From: Bacteroidales bacterium | GTDB taxonomy: Bacteria > Bacteroidota > Bacteroidia > Bacteroidales > UBA932 | Direction: 5' to 3' | Assembly: GCA_017502125.1 (NCBI GenBank) | Contig: JAFVVN010000027.1 | Span: 35,844 to 99,843, forward strand | DNA: 64,000 nt | In this document: positions 44,138 to 54,406 of the stretch, piece by piece | Layout of the letters: every line of letters starts with the position of its first letter | Numbering within the stretch: position 1 is the first letter of the stretch | Made by a program: the position numbers and the translations under genes | The notes under the pieces: model-generated | Told to the model about the DNA's origin: nothing | Database searches by the model: none | Seen by the model: only the letters and a program-made list of their open reading frames with translations

Positions 44138-46735
44138 TTATCGGATAACCCTTTCCACGAATGTGAGATGTCCCTCCTGTCCGCTCTTTCCTGCAGAAGT
44201 GGACTCGGTCATCTGGTATTCAGCAACCGGCTTGTCGAAGGTGACCTTCACATCGGTGAGATTCTCCATATAGTTGTATGGAAGAGCCTTGAAGCTGTCG
44301 ATAGTGGACTTCATGAATCCGTCCGCCGTCTCGACGCAGTTGGTCCGGCCCTTTGCAAGCATGTTGGAGATGATCCTGCATGATGCCGGAGCAGACACAT
44401 TGCCCATCTCGCCGTCAGCATAGTCCGAATCCGGATTGACAAGGATCGGATATGCATGTCCTTCCTCCTCGAAGAGATATCCGTTGCTCTTGTACTCTGC
44501 ATCCTCGAACCAGCACAGACACATCGCAAGATAGTCTGCACTTGCCGTAGGGTTGGCCACGAAGGCGATGATATCCTTGGAAGCCTTGTCCACAGGGTTT
44601 CTCACGAATCCTCCGAGCATAGCATAGTTCTCAAGGAAAGGTGAAAGACCGTCACCTGTGTAATAGAGGTATGCGTTGGTAGGCCATGCATCCTTCTTGT
44701 CCACAGAAGTCTTGTCGAACTGGGTCATCATCGAATATATATATCCCTCATAATAGTGGAAGTCGACAGCATCGCTTGGCATGCCATACTTCTCCTTGAT
44801 GGTAGGATACATTCCTGAGAGTGTGATGACCTCCATGGTCTTCGTAGGATCGGCAAGGACTGAAGACTGGACACGCTTTCCTGTCTCAGGATCGACAAGA
44901 AGATTGCCCTTCTCATCAAAGAGGCAGTCGAGTCCTTCAGCAAATGTGACTGTTCCACGATTGGTCCTCACCCAGTTCTTGGTTGTGAACGGATCCACTG
45001 ACCAGAGAGTCCAATCCTTGAAATAGTCCTCCTGAGCTGCCGGCTGGAGCTCCTTAGGCATGTCATAGAACTGGAACTGCTCGTCGAGAGGGTTGTATGT
45101 ACCCTCAGTAGAAGCTGTCGTAGTGAAGATTCCGCTGTGATATCCGTTGTCAAGATATGCTATCATAGTGTACTCGACACCTGAAGCGAGACCGGAGATG
45201 AGACCGGTATATCCCACACGGTTGAGGGAGTCAATCTGCATTGCATCCAGACTCGGCATATAGTACTGGACAAGTGAGTCGATCGAAGACTTGAAGTCCT
45301 CGTAATTCACACTCTTGTAGACAGCCACCTTCGCATCCACGATGTCCTCTCCATATATATAGAACTCCATCGAATTCTCCTTGGTCTTGCCAGTGGCGCC
45401 ATGCTTGTCAGACACGATAAGACCCATGCTGTAGTCCACGGCACGCGGATCTTCCTTGGTGTCGTATCCGAATCTCACGAAATCATATTCCTGATATACG
45501 TCACCCTCTCCATAGGAACAAGCTATCAGGGTGTAGAATCCGGTCTTAGGAGCCGTGAAATCAAGAGTTGTCGAAGCTGTGAGTTCCTTGACATTCTTGC
45601 CGGACTTCACCTCCTCAAGCTTTGAAACGAGTTCCACATCAGAAAGATTGCCTTCGAACACCTGATACTTGACCTTGGCCACGTCAACTCCGAGGGTGAA
45701 CTCGACAGGAAGTACTCCGTCCACTGCAGGGGAAGACTTCACGGTCACCGAATAGTCATATCCCTTATATCCCGGGAGGACAAGCCTCGTCTTTCCTGAA
45801 AGGTTACCCAATGCGACTCCGGCAGAAGGCAGATAGAGAACTATCGAATTCTTCAGACGGAATTCCACCACTCCGTTCTTGAATGTTCCATAGAGGTTTG
45901 AATAACCTGCATCGAAATTCTCAGCCACATCAGAGCAGAAATACACTGCACCGTAGTTCATGAACGGGTCGTTGAAACCGAACTGGGTCTCGATATAGAC
46001 CTTCTCAGGGTCTGTCGCATTGATGTAGAGGTCTCCACCGAGGCAGTATTTCTCAAGAGCAGATGTCTGAGAGTCATTTCCGGCATAGATATATGACACA
46101 TACTCAGGAGTGTATACAGCCTCTACCCTGAAATAATTTGGCATATCGGAACGCTCATATACAGCCACTTCCTTTTCAGCATACGGCACCTCAAGAGATG
46201 CTCCGAGCTGCTGGCCGAAGCTTGTGAAGAGGTCATCTCTCCAAAGTCCCACGTCCACTCCGTCCTTAGTGAGTCTCTTCCACTCCACTACTGTCACAGA
46301 GAACGAAAGTTCCGAGCTGGACAGACCGTAGGCCGAAACAAACTGTGGGTCGGTCACCTTGATGGAGCAGGTGTATTTCTTTCCGAGTTCGCACTCGTCG
46401 GACACCATGACCTTGAAGGTCGCCCTGGACTGGTCCTCGTCGAAATAGAGATATTCCTCCTCAAGTGAGAAGATTCCCTCCTCGCTTTCTGTGAGGATAT
46501 AAGGCACCTCGGCCTCTTCGTCAGTCTCCTCTCTCTGGACAGTGAATGTAAGGACATGGCTGTCAGACGGAGATATCACGAAATCGGTCTTCTGGTCCTG
46601 CGGGAAGAAGAGCTTGTGACAGTCCCAACGGTCCGGTTCGCCAGGAGTGAACTCCTCCTCCACGCATGAAACAGCCGTCAATGGCAGAAGAGCCACAAGG
46701 ATATATTTCAAAAACTTAATTGCTTTCATATTCAT
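44138..46735 (-). CDS. Large surface lipoprotein of a SusCD locus, function unknown
   Basis: An 865-residue lipoprotein (lipobox Cys24, PLTAVSC; start 46735 chosen for the signal peptide and to limit overlap with the susD gene). The N-terminal 110 residues look like a Calx-beta/Ig module (VLTFTVQREETDEEAEVPY, EEEYLYFDEDQSRATFKV). Several beta-rich, fibronectin-like modules follow (for example GVEYTMIAYLDNGY). The C-terminal third is rich in Tyr and Trp. There is no enzyme motif. By position it corresponds to SusE/SusF-like surface binding proteins and may hold the substrate for the peptidase and transporter. Confidence 0.75.
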   Translation of the reverse strand: MNMKAIKFLKYILVALLPLTAVSCVEEEFTPGEPDRWDCHKLFFPQDQKTDFVISPSDSHVLTFTVQREETDEEAEVPYILTESEEGIFSLEEEYLYFDEDQSRATFKVMVSDECELGKKYTCSIKVTDPQFVSAYGLSSSELSFSVTVVEWKRLTKDGVDVGLWRDDLFTSFGQQLGASLEVPYAEKEVAVYERSDMPNYFRVEAVYTPEYVSYIYAGNDSQTSALEKYCLGGDLYINATDPEKVYIETQFGFNDPFMNYGAVYFCSDVAENFDAGYSNLYGTFKNGVVEFRLKNSIVLYLPSAGVALGNLSGKTRLVLPGYKGYDYSVTVKSSPAVDGVLPVEFTLGVDVAKVKYQVFEGNLSDVELVSKLEEVKSGKNVKELTASTTLDFTAPKTGFYTLIACSYGEGDVYQEYDFVRFGYDTKEDPRAVDYSMGLIVSDKHGATGKTKENSMEFYIYGEDIVDAKVAVYKSVNYEDFKSSIDSLVQYYMPSLDAMQIDSLNRVGYTGLISGLASGVEYTMIAYLDNGYHSGIFTTTASTEGTYNPLDEQFQFYDMPKELQPAAQEDYFKDWTLWSVDPFTTKNWVRTNRGTVTFAEGLDCLFDEKGNLLVDPETGKRVQSSVLADPTKTMEVITLSGMYPTIKEKYGMPSDAVDFHYYEGYIYSMMTQFDKTSVDKKDAWPTNAYLYYTGDGLSPFLENYAMLGGFVRNPVDKASKDIIAFVANPTASADYLAMCLCWFEDAEYKSNGYLFEEEGHAYPILVNPDSDYADGEMGNVSAPASCRIISNMLAKGRTNCVETADGFMKSTIDSFKALPYNYMENLTDVKVTFDKPVAEYQMTESTSAGKSGQEGHLTFVERVIR

Positions 46736-46763
46736 CGGTATCATTAAGAAACAGTTTCTATGA

Positions 46764-48494
46764 TTATTCAGCCCAAGGGACAAGTTTCTCTGTAGGATCA
46801 GGGTTGTTCAGCCCGTCAAGAGCAGGGTTCGCCTGAACCTCGCCACGGGTGATCACGATGTTCCACTGAGGAGAACGCTCTTCTGTGTTGAATCTTGCCA
46901 CAGCAGGGAAGTTCGTTCCGGAATATCCGCGGGTTATGCTCTGGTTGAGACGCTTGTAGTCGTAGAACATGACACCCTCGCCCCAGAACTCGATTCTCTT
47001 CTGTAGCAGCATCTCCTGGATGAATGACACTTCCGAAGCTGCATAGCTGCAGTCATAAGTCCTGTATCTGTATGTACGCATGAAGTCATTGAGGAGCTTC
47101 TGAGCCTCGCCCACTCCCTTGGTGCGGAGTGCAGCCTCGATCTCTATGAAGTACATCTCCTCGACACGCATAAGGACGCGGTCTGCAACATTACCCTCGG
47201 TGTACTCCACGCACTGTCCGCTTGCCGGACGGAACTTGATGTTCACATAAGGAGCGGTGAAGTTCATGAAATACTGATATGCGTTGGTAATGCCCCACTG
47301 CTCATATCCGGAAAGAGCGTCATCCATTCCGGCGAACTGATAGCCGTTTGCCGGAGAATAGTTCTCGTGATATGGATTCCATGTATAGTCTGGGTCAAGC
47401 CATGCCTTCCTGCGGAAGTCGGTCACCTCGATTCTGTCATACAGAGCCTTGCTGATGCTTGGAAGAGAGAGGACTGAATATCCCCAGATCGCTTCCGGAG
47501 CAAGGTGAGCCACACATGTGATGATGTTGGATGCATTCTCGACAGAAAGGGTAAGTCCCCACATCCATGCGTTGTTGGCGCTTCCGTCGTTGAATCCGGA
47601 CTTAGGGTCAAGCCACTGTGCCTGGGTGAGAGGAGTCTTGCCGCTGGTCTCGATGGCCTTGCGGGCATATTCCGCTGCCTTGAGATAGTTGGCATCTGAC
47701 TTGGCCTCGTCGCCAAGTTCGTGATATGTACCTCCAAGTTCCTGATATGCACGTGCATACAGTCCATATACCGCACCCACAGTCGGGATGTTGTATGTAT
47801 TGACTGAAGCATCAAGATATTCCACAGCCTTTGCAAGGTCCGAGAATATGAATTCATACATAGCCTCTCTTGTCGCACGAGGATTCTTCTTGGCCACTTC
47901 TTCTGTGATATCTTCCTTCACGATAGGAACAGTTAGACCGAGGACCTCCTCAGGCACAGGAGCCAGTTTGTTCTGCTTTGGCTCATAGAGACGCGCAAGG
48001 TCGAGATAGAACATAGCCCTGTATGCATATGCCTGACCAAGGGCTGTCCTCACTGTCTTGTCTGTGTCGGCATCCACCTCACCAACCATGAGAATGACGT
48101 CGTTGGCAAGCTTGATCCAAGCATAGTAGCAGTCCCAGAAATATGCGTTGTAGATATAGTCAGCTCCCATTGAGACATTCTGGAAGAAGGCTCCGAACCA
48201 GAAATATCCGAGGTCACCGCTGACCGTGAAGTCTTCGAGCATGGACTCTGTCATCATATGGATACCGGCAATACCGAAATCTGCGTGATATCCGTATTGG
48301 GACGCATAACCTGCTGTTCCTGAAGTCATCATGGCGGCCGGAATACCGTTCACCATATACTGCAGGGCATTAGGAGATGCCAGCTGCTGCTCTGTAGTGA
48401 TGGTACCTCCAGTCGGGAAGGTTTCCTTGATACATCCTGCTGCAATCAACACAACAGAAAGCATTGCAAATGATTTGATTATAATATTCTTCAT
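46764..48494 (-). CDS. SusD/RagB family substrate-binding lipoprotein
   Basis: A 576-residue surface lipoprotein (lipobox AAGC, Cys21) that caps the SusC barrel and delivers substrate. SusD features include the helical TPR-like N-terminal core (TALGQAYAYRAMFYLDLARLYE), the RVLMRVEEMYFIEIEAAL block, and the C-terminal QKRIEFWGEGVMFYDYKRLN with its conserved Trp. It follows the SusC gene after 20 bases. Ligand class is uncertain; the associated peptidase favours peptides or glycopeptides, as in RagB. Confidence 0.96.
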   Translation of the reverse strand: MKNIIIKSFAMLSVVLIAAGCIKETFPTGGTITTEQQLASPNALQYMVNGIPAAMMTSGTAGYASQYGYHADFGIAGIHMMTESMLEDFTVSGDLGYFWFGAFFQNVSMGADYIYNAYFWDCYYAWIKLANDVILMVGEVDADTDKTVRTALGQAYAYRAMFYLDLARLYEPKQNKLAPVPEEVLGLTVPIVKEDITEEVAKKNPRATREAMYEFIFSDLAKAVEYLDASVNTYNIPTVGAVYGLYARAYQELGGTYHELGDEAKSDANYLKAAEYARKAIETSGKTPLTQAQWLDPKSGFNDGSANNAWMWGLTLSVENASNIITCVAHLAPEAIWGYSVLSLPSISKALYDRIEVTDFRRKAWLDPDYTWNPYHENYSPANGYQFAGMDDALSGYEQWGITNAYQYFMNFTAPYVNIKFRPASGQCVEYTEGNVADRVLMRVEEMYFIEIEAALRTKGVGEAQKLLNDFMRTYRYRTYDCSYAASEVSFIQEMLLQKRIEFWGEGVMFYDYKRLNQSITRGYSGTNFPAVARFNTEERSPQWNIVITRGEVQANPALDGLNNPDPTEKLVPWAE

Positions 48495-48514
48495 CTTTTC
48501 CGTGTGTTAAATTA

Positions 48515-51500
48515 TCAGAATGTTATGTTAAGACCGCCTGAAATCGTTCTCACTGGAGAAGTCATGGCGTTGCTTGTTGCACCGGAAAGGCTCTGGCGAG
48601 GGTCGAGACCGCGACGGCAAGACCAGTAGATGATATTGTCGCATGCGGCATAGATTCTCAGACGGCTCACGTGAAGTTTGCTTGTCACTCTTTCAGGAAG
48701 AGTATATCCAAGCTGTGCATTCTGGAAGTTCAGATAGCTTGCATTGGTTAGGAAGCGGTCTGAAGTGGCAGCAGAATACAGTTCATTGTACTGGAACTTA
48801 GGTATATCCGTATTCCTGTTCTCTGGAGTCCACGCCTTGAGGATATCCTTGTGGAAGTTGGTACCGAGGTTCGACTGCTGAGGAGAACTCATATAGGTTG
48901 CATAACCTGAGTCATATGCAAGACCGCCTACCTGATATGTAAAGGCCACAGCTACATCAAAGCCATAGAAATCCAACGAAGTACCGAAACCACCATAAAG
49001 AGCCGGAATCGGGTCACCGCAAAGATACTTGGAAGCCTTGGAATAGTCAGCTGTCTTCACCTGATTGCCGTCAGCATCATTCATCCACCACATTGGGTTT
49101 CCTGTCTCAGGATCCACTCCAGCATACTTCTGCATATAGAATGTATTCAGAGAAAGACCTTCACCGACAAATGTGGTTCCGTTTGCGTAACCGGGATGCC
49201 CCTCCACTTCGACAGTCTTTCTCTCGTCAGGAAGCATTGTGATCTTATTATTATAATGGGTCAGATTCACGTAGAAATTCCAGAGGAGGTTCCTTCTCTG
49301 CATCACAACAAGGTTGGTCGCGAACTCGATACCCTGGTTTCTCATGTCACCGATATTGTCGTAATATCCGCTGTAACCCATTGAAGCAGGAACGGTAAAC
49401 CAGAAGAGCATATCGGAAGTCTTGCGGTAGAAATATTCCACGCTACCTGAAACACGACCTCTGAGGAAGTCAAACTCCACACCCGCGTTGAAGTTGGTGT
49501 TGGTCTCCCAGGTGATTTCCTTGTTACCCTTCACACCGAAGCTGAGGGCTGGAGTTCCACCATTGTTCGAGAGGTTTGAGGTATCTGTATAGAGGTAGTT
49601 CGCAATATTGTCGTTACCCTGGGAACCGATGGAAGCCTTCAACTTGAGCATGTCAATCCAAGGGGCGCGAGGGAACCATGACTCCTGATTGATGATCCAA
49701 CCTCCACCAAGAGACCAGAAGTTACCCCATCTGTGATCAGGGTGGAAACGTGAGGATGCATCACGACGATAAGACACGCTCGCGAATATCCTGTTCATGT
49801 AGTCGTACTGGGCACGTACGAAATATCCTTCGTTATTGTACTCACCTCTTGAAGAAGCCGCTGTCTTTCCATCAACCACAGCACCGTTGAGCTCGTCATT
49901 CTCCATAGAGAACATCTGGCTCTTTGCTGCACTCAGTGAAGTAGACTTGACCTGATAGTTCTCATGACCAAGGAGGACTCCCACGTTATGCACACCGGCA
50001 AAAGTACGGTTCCAGTTGAGGAGCTGCTGGAGGTTAAGGGTAAAGTTTCTTGCATGTGATTTACCGATATAACCACCCATAGGGGCATACTGGCCATAGT
50101 ACATGTTCATAACGCTTGAACTGCGGGCTTCCTCAAGTCCGAGACCTGCGTTGAAGGTGAATGTGAAATCCTTGAGGAACTTCACCTCGGCATAAGCAGT
50201 TGCGTTGAAGGCGTTACCCTCCGAGTTATTCTTGTCGAGGAGGGCAGCCTGAAGGGCGTTGGAGTTAGGGAGATACGGGCGGCTTGCACCTGCATTCTCA
50301 CCAGTACCGTAGTCGTAGATATTATATCCGTACCTGTCCACCATCACACGACCCATTGCATCCCTCACGTAAAGAGGATAGATAGGAGCGATCTGGTTAG
50401 CAATCGCAAAGATGTTTCCGGTAGAAGAGCTTGAACCCTCGTCGGTATTGCTGTTATTGTAGTTATAATTAGTGTATGAGAAGTTACCTCCGATCTTGAG
50501 ATACTCCTTTGCCTGATAGTCTGCACGAAGACGGGCTGTGTAGCGGTACATGTCTGAACCATAGGTAATACCCTTGTTGTTCAGATATCCGAAGGACGCA
50601 AGAACCGAAGCCTTGCCGGAAGTTCCGGACACGCTCACATTATATTCCTGACGGAGTGTATTACGATAGGTCTCATCCATCCAGTTGTCAGGAGTCAGCC
50701 AGTAGGACTGACCGTTGTAGTCAACCACACGTCCGAGTGATGCGCTCGGATTGAGTCGGCCGTTAGATCCGATGAAAGTCTCGCCCTCAGGAACATAGAA
50801 CACCTGATAGCCAAGGGTATATCCCGTTGCAGCATCATTGTCCGAAGAAGCCACCATATACTGGTTTGCAGCGATATGTGCCTCATAATCAGACATTCCC
50901 TGCTTGTTTACAAGATATCTCTTGAGTCCGGCATAATAAACCTCATAATACTGTCCCGGATTGGTGATGTAGTCGTAATTTCTGAGCGCCTTTGTGTTCA
51001 GACCCCACTTCGCATCCACATTCACAACAGCATCTGTATGCTTTGCCTTCTTTGTGGTGATCATGATGACACCATTCGCACCACGGGCACCGTAGAGTGC
51101 ATTGGAAGCCGCATCCTTGAGGACTGTCATGGACTCGATATCAGAAGGGTTGATATTGCTGATTCCTGCAGATGGAATACCGTCAACCACATAAAGTGGT
51201 TCTGTACCAGCAGAAATGGAGCTGGCACCACGGATCATGATAGTGGGAGACTCGTTGCCGATAGCTCCTGATGTGGTGGTCATCTGCACACCGGCCACGA
51301 CTCCTTCAAGAGCACGGGTTGCATCCGATGTCTGGACCTTGGCGATATCATCCGACTTCACGACAGTAGCCGATCCCGTGAATGATTCCTTTGTCGCTGT
51401 ACCGAAGGCCACGACAATGGTCTCCTCCAGCATGTGGGTGTCCGGATCGAGCATGACATCTATCTTCGCCCTGCCGGAAACAGGCACCTCATTGTTCACA

Positions 51501-51733
51501 TATCCGATTGATGAGAAGATGAGAACTCCGTCTGCGGGGACCGAAATGGAATAGAAACCATCCAGATCGGTGCTTGTTCCCACCATCGTTCCCTTGACCT
51601 GAAGGGAAGCGAACGGAACACCTTCACCAGTGGAAGAATCTTTGACACAACCTGTGACCGTAATATTCTGAGCATAAGCCAGAACCGAAACGAACAGCGT
51701 CAGCGTCATGAGAAAGAATTTGATCTTTTTCAT
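48515..51733 (-). CDS. SusC/RagA-type TonB-dependent receptor
   Basis: A 1072-residue outer-membrane transporter. It has a signal peptide (MKKIKFFLMTLTLFVSVLAY), a carboxypeptidase-regulatory-like domain (VTGCVKDSSTGEGVPFASL), a plug with LYVVDGIPSAGIS and LKDAASNALYGARGANG, and a 22-strand barrel ending in GGLNITF. No extra N-terminal signalling (STN) domain is present, so it is not coupled to an anti-sigma factor. It heads a five-gene operon with SusD, a large lipoprotein, an S8 peptidase and a small lipoprotein. A -7-like CATATTTG (51797-51804, minus strand) lies about 65 bases upstream. Confidence 0.97.
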   Translation of the reverse strand: MKKIKFFLMTLTLFVSVLAYAQNITVTGCVKDSSTGEGVPFASLQVKGTMVGTSTDLDGFYSISVPADGVLIFSSIGYVNNEVPVSGRAKIDVMLDPDTHMLEETIVVAFGTATKESFTGSATVVKSDDIAKVQTSDATRALEGVVAGVQMTTTSGAIGNESPTIMIRGASSISAGTEPLYVVDGIPSAGISNINPSDIESMTVLKDAASNALYGARGANGVIMITTKKAKHTDAVVNVDAKWGLNTKALRNYDYITNPGQYYEVYYAGLKRYLVNKQGMSDYEAHIAANQYMVASSDNDAATGYTLGYQVFYVPEGETFIGSNGRLNPSASLGRVVDYNGQSYWLTPDNWMDETYRNTLRQEYNVSVSGTSGKASVLASFGYLNNKGITYGSDMYRYTARLRADYQAKEYLKIGGNFSYTNYNYNNSNTDEGSSSSTGNIFAIANQIAPIYPLYVRDAMGRVMVDRYGYNIYDYGTGENAGASRPYLPNSNALQAALLDKNNSEGNAFNATAYAEVKFLKDFTFTFNAGLGLEEARSSSVMNMYYGQYAPMGGYIGKSHARNFTLNLQQLLNWNRTFAGVHNVGVLLGHENYQVKSTSLSAAKSQMFSMENDELNGAVVDGKTAASSRGEYNNEGYFVRAQYDYMNRIFASVSYRRDASSRFHPDHRWGNFWSLGGGWIINQESWFPRAPWIDMLKLKASIGSQGNDNIANYLYTDTSNLSNNGGTPALSFGVKGNKEITWETNTNFNAGVEFDFLRGRVSGSVEYFYRKTSDMLFWFTVPASMGYSGYYDNIGDMRNQGIEFATNLVVMQRRNLLWNFYVNLTHYNNKITMLPDERKTVEVEGHPGYANGTTFVGEGLSLNTFYMQKYAGVDPETGNPMWWMNDADGNQVKTADYSKASKYLCGDPIPALYGGFGTSLDFYGFDVAVAFTYQVGGLAYDSGYATYMSSPQQSNLGTNFHKDILKAWTPENRNTDIPKFQYNELYSAATSDRFLTNASYLNFQNAQLGYTLPERVTSKLHVSRLRIYAACDNIIYWSCRRGLDPRQSLSGATSNAMTSPVRTISGGLNITF

Positions 51734-51869
51734 CTGGTCTTGTCTAATTTTGGTTTAGTTATTTACAATAATATCGTATTCGGGCATAATAACCTGCAAA
51801 TATGCGAATTTTCAATGGGATGTAAAAATAAAAGTTAGACCTATGTGAGAAAAATTCAGTGTGGGGGAT

Positions 51870-51898
51870 AAAAAAAGTCAGCCCGTATCGGACTGACT
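51870..51898 (-). terminator. Intrinsic terminator after the ROK kinase gene
   Basis: AGTCAGCCC pairs with GGACTGACT (one mismatch) around a 5-base loop, with six to seven T following on the minus strand, 24 bases past the kinase stop. It separates the sugar operon from the SusC operon. Confidence 0.85.
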
Positions 51899-51921
51899 CA
51901 AAATAAATTAGAATATCTCGA

Positions 51922-52881
51922 TCAGAGTTCCCAAGCAAGAGCGGACGCGCCGAGGATGGCTGCATCAGACTCCTTGAGCTGAGAGAACACGATCTTCACC
52001 TTGCCTTTCCACAAAGGAAGAAGGTTGGCATTCATTGCCTCTTCCATAGGAGCGAGGAGGAATTCCTTTGCCCTGGCAAGTCCGCCGAAGAGGACGATTG
52101 CCTCAGGCGCGCTGAATGCGATGAAGTCAGCGAATGAACGACCGAGAATCTTTCCTGTGAAATCGAAGATCTTGAGGGCGAGCTTGTCACCTTCCTTTGC
52201 TGCATCATAGACATCCTTGGATGCTATGCTGTCGAGGTTTCTCAGGACAGAAGGCTCATCAGTAAGCTCAAGCCACTCACGTGCCGTGCGGGCAACGCCC
52301 ATCGCGGAAGCATAAGCCTCCAGACAGCCTGTCTTGCCACAGTTGCACTGGCGGCCGTTATTGCGGACTGCTGCAGTGTGACCAAGTTCACCTGCAAATC
52401 CGTCGTGGCCGTAAACCACCTCACCGTTGATCACGATACCTGAGCCCACTCCGGTTCCAAGAGTGATCATGATGAAGTTCTTCATACCCCTGGCTGCTCC
52501 ATATGTCATTTCACCTACTGCAGCTGCATTTGCATCGTTGGTGAGGGCCACTGGAAGTCCGTCCATTGCCTCAGACAGAAGCTTGGCGAACTCCACCACT
52601 CCGCTGTGTCCCCAAGGAAGGTTCGGAGCATTTTCGATGGTACCTGTATAATAGTTTCCGTTAGGAGCACCTACTCCGATTCCACGAACCTTGCCCTCGG
52701 CATCTGCTTCCTTGATTACCTTCTTTACAGCTTCTGCAAGCTCAGCAATATAAGGTTCTACCTCTGAATATGTGTCAGTGCGGATGACTGTCTGTGCAAG
52801 AACAGTTCCTCTTGCATCTACAACACCGAGTTTACTGGTCTGTCCTCCGACATCGATACCTACTACCAATTGTGAATCCAT
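51922..52881 (-). CDS. ROK family sugar kinase (glucokinase-like)
   Basis: A 319-residue cytoplasmic kinase that phosphorylates glucose or a related hexose. The ATP-binding DVGGQTSKLGVVD, the GTGVGSGIVI block and the ROK zinc motif CNCGKTGCLE are visible, along with the catalytic Asp in ALTNDANAAA. It has no DNA-binding domain, so it is a kinase and not a NagC/Mlc regulator. It is cotranscribed behind the sugar permease (25-base gap), forming an uptake-and-phosphorylation pair. Confidence 0.94.
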   Translation of the reverse strand: MDSQLVVGIDVGGQTSKLGVVDARGTVLAQTVIRTDTYSEVEPYIAELAEAVKKVIKEADAEGKVRGIGVGAPNGNYYTGTIENAPNLPWGHSGVVEFAKLLSEAMDGLPVALTNDANAAAVGEMTYGAARGMKNFIMITLGTGVGSGIVINGEVVYGHDGFAGELGHTAAVRNNGRQCNCGKTGCLEAYASAMGVARTAREWLELTDEPSVLRNLDSIASKDVYDAAKEGDKLALKIFDFTGKILGRSFADFIAFSAPEAIVLFGGLARAKEFLLAPMEEAMNANLLPLWKGKVKIVFSQLKESDAAILGASALAWEL

Positions 52882-52906
52882 GATAAAGTTATTAAAGTGT
52901 TAATGA

Positions 52907-54205
52907 TTATGCATTCTTTACCTTCGAGCCCATGACAGCAAACCAGAGGATATATGCGAGAGCCGCAACCACAACCCAGTAGCTGACCATATATGAAGTT
53001 GCATCTGCGATGGCATTCTGAATGAGCGGAAGCACTCCACCGCCGACAACCATCGTCATGAAGAGGCCGGATGCAAGAGCTGACTGCTTTCCGAGGCCCT
53101 CGACTGAGAGGTTGAAGATCGTTCCCCACATCACTGATGTGCAGAGACCGCAGAGCACAAGGAGAAGTGCAGAAAGAGGAAGTGTCATCACTGCAAATCC
53201 CTCAGAGAATCCCTTGAGGACAGGCATCTTTATATCGACCTCAGCAGTGAACATTGCGAGAACGACAAGAACGATAGCGACTGCAGAAGTGACTGTGAGC
53301 TGCATCTTGCTGGAAACCTTTCCGCTGATGAAGCTTGACACGAAACGGCCGCAGAGCATGAGGAGCCAGTACATTGCAGCAACTGAACCAGCGATGGACG
53401 CAGCAGTTGCAGGATCAAGTCCAGCACCCTTCTCTGAATCAGCAAGGAAGAAGTTGAGTGTACCAGGGATACCGATCTCCACACCGACATAAAGAGCTAT
53501 GGCGATCACACCGAAGACAAGGTGACGATACTGGAAAAGGCTCTTTACTGAAGCGTTGGTCTTATCCTGCTCAGGCTCGACGAAAGGAACGAAGATAAGC
53601 ACGCAGAATGTTGCTGCGAACACTCCCATTGCCATGTAGAGGACTGTGTTGACATCTGAAATTGCAGTATCCTTTGTAATCTGACCGATGAGAGCACCTA
53701 CGAGCATAGGAGTAAGGGTTCCCATGAGAGAGTTGAACGAGCCACCGATCTGGACGAGCTGGTTACCTCTGTTTCCGCCGCCTCCGAGAAGGTTGAGCAT
53801 AGGGTTAACCACTGTATTGAGGATACATACGCTGAATCCGCAGATGAATGCACCGAGAAGGTACACGAAGAAGTTTGCAGGAAGGCCGGCCAGAGTTGCG
53901 CCTACACCGATCTTACCTGAAAGGAACTGCACGAGGACTCCGCAGAATCCAACGCCCACTCCGATGAGGGTTGTCTTCTTGTAACCGTGATTTGTGATGA
54001 GCTTTCCCGCAGGGATACCCATGAAAAGATATGCGAGGAAGTTCATCATATTACCCATCATACCCCAGAAGCTTGATCCGTCGATTCCGGGAGCCTGCTT
54101 CCAGATGACGCCGATAGGGGCTGCAAGATTAGTGACAAATGAAATCATTCCGAAAAGGAACATCATGGTCAGTACCGCAACCCAGTTAGTCTTGTTCTTG
54201 TTCAT
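52907..54205 (-). CDS. Sugar MFS transporter (FucP/NagP-like)
   Basis: A 432-residue inner-membrane permease with twelve predicted helices. The N-terminal block (FLFGMISFVTNLAAPIGVIW), GIPAGKLITNHGYKKT and FICGFSVCILNTVVNP place it with the FucP/NagP-type sugar:H+ symporters common in Bacteroidota. The paired ROK kinase suggests glucose, N-acetylglucosamine or a similar hexose. Its transcript appears to start about 195 bases upstream, giving an unusually long leader with a hairpin. Confidence 0.92.
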   Translation of the reverse strand: MNKNKTNWVAVLTMMFLFGMISFVTNLAAPIGVIWKQAPGIDGSSFWGMMGNMMNFLAYLFMGIPAGKLITNHGYKKTTLIGVGVGFCGVLVQFLSGKIGVGATLAGLPANFFVYLLGAFICGFSVCILNTVVNPMLNLLGGGGNRGNQLVQIGGSFNSLMGTLTPMLVGALIGQITKDTAISDVNTVLYMAMGVFAATFCVLIFVPFVEPEQDKTNASVKSLFQYRHLVFGVIAIALYVGVEIGIPGTLNFFLADSEKGAGLDPATAASIAGSVAAMYWLLMLCGRFVSSFISGKVSSKMQLTVTSAVAIVLVVLAMFTAEVDIKMPVLKGFSEGFAVMTLPLSALLLVLCGLCTSVMWGTIFNLSVEGLGKQSALASGLFMTMVVGGGVLPLIQNAIADATSYMVSYWVVVAALAYILWFAVMGSKVKNA

Positions 54206-54241
54206 TTTTGATAGTTTTATGTTAATAATTATATAGTTTCG

Positions 54242-54316
54242 TCAAAACCGCGCCCAAGTTACGAAAAAAATCAACACCAAAAGCCAAAAGCCATGGTATA
54301 ATTTCAGATTTGCCAT
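54242..54316 (-). CDS. Possible 24-residue hydrophobic microprotein in the permease leader
   Basis: An ATG frame on the minus strand, directly after the leader hairpin and ending 36 bases before the permease ATG. It would encode a 24-residue peptide with a basic/polar start (MANLKLYHG) and a 13-residue hydrophobic stretch (FWLLVLIFFVTWA). It could be a single-pass microprotein or an upstream regulatory frame. Nothing beyond composition and position supports it. Confidence 0.25.
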   Translation of the reverse strand: MANLKLYHGFWLLVLIFFVTWARF

Positions 54317-54323
54317 AAAATTA

Positions 54324-54351
54324 GCAGGGTCCCCTCCCCAAGGAACCCTGC
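54324..54351 (-). other. GC-rich leader hairpin (attenuator or sRNA terminator)
   Basis: GCAGGGT and ACCCTGC form a 7-bp stem extended by partly paired C/G runs in the loop, within an otherwise AT-rich 407-base gap (54206-54612). On the minus strand it is followed by TAATTTTAT, a weak U-tract. It sits about 50 bases after the predicted transcription start. Confidence 0.5.
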
Positions 54352-54406
54352 CGTATATAAAACGAACTTAACAAATAGACACGAAATAAATTTCAGATGT
54401 CTTCCG

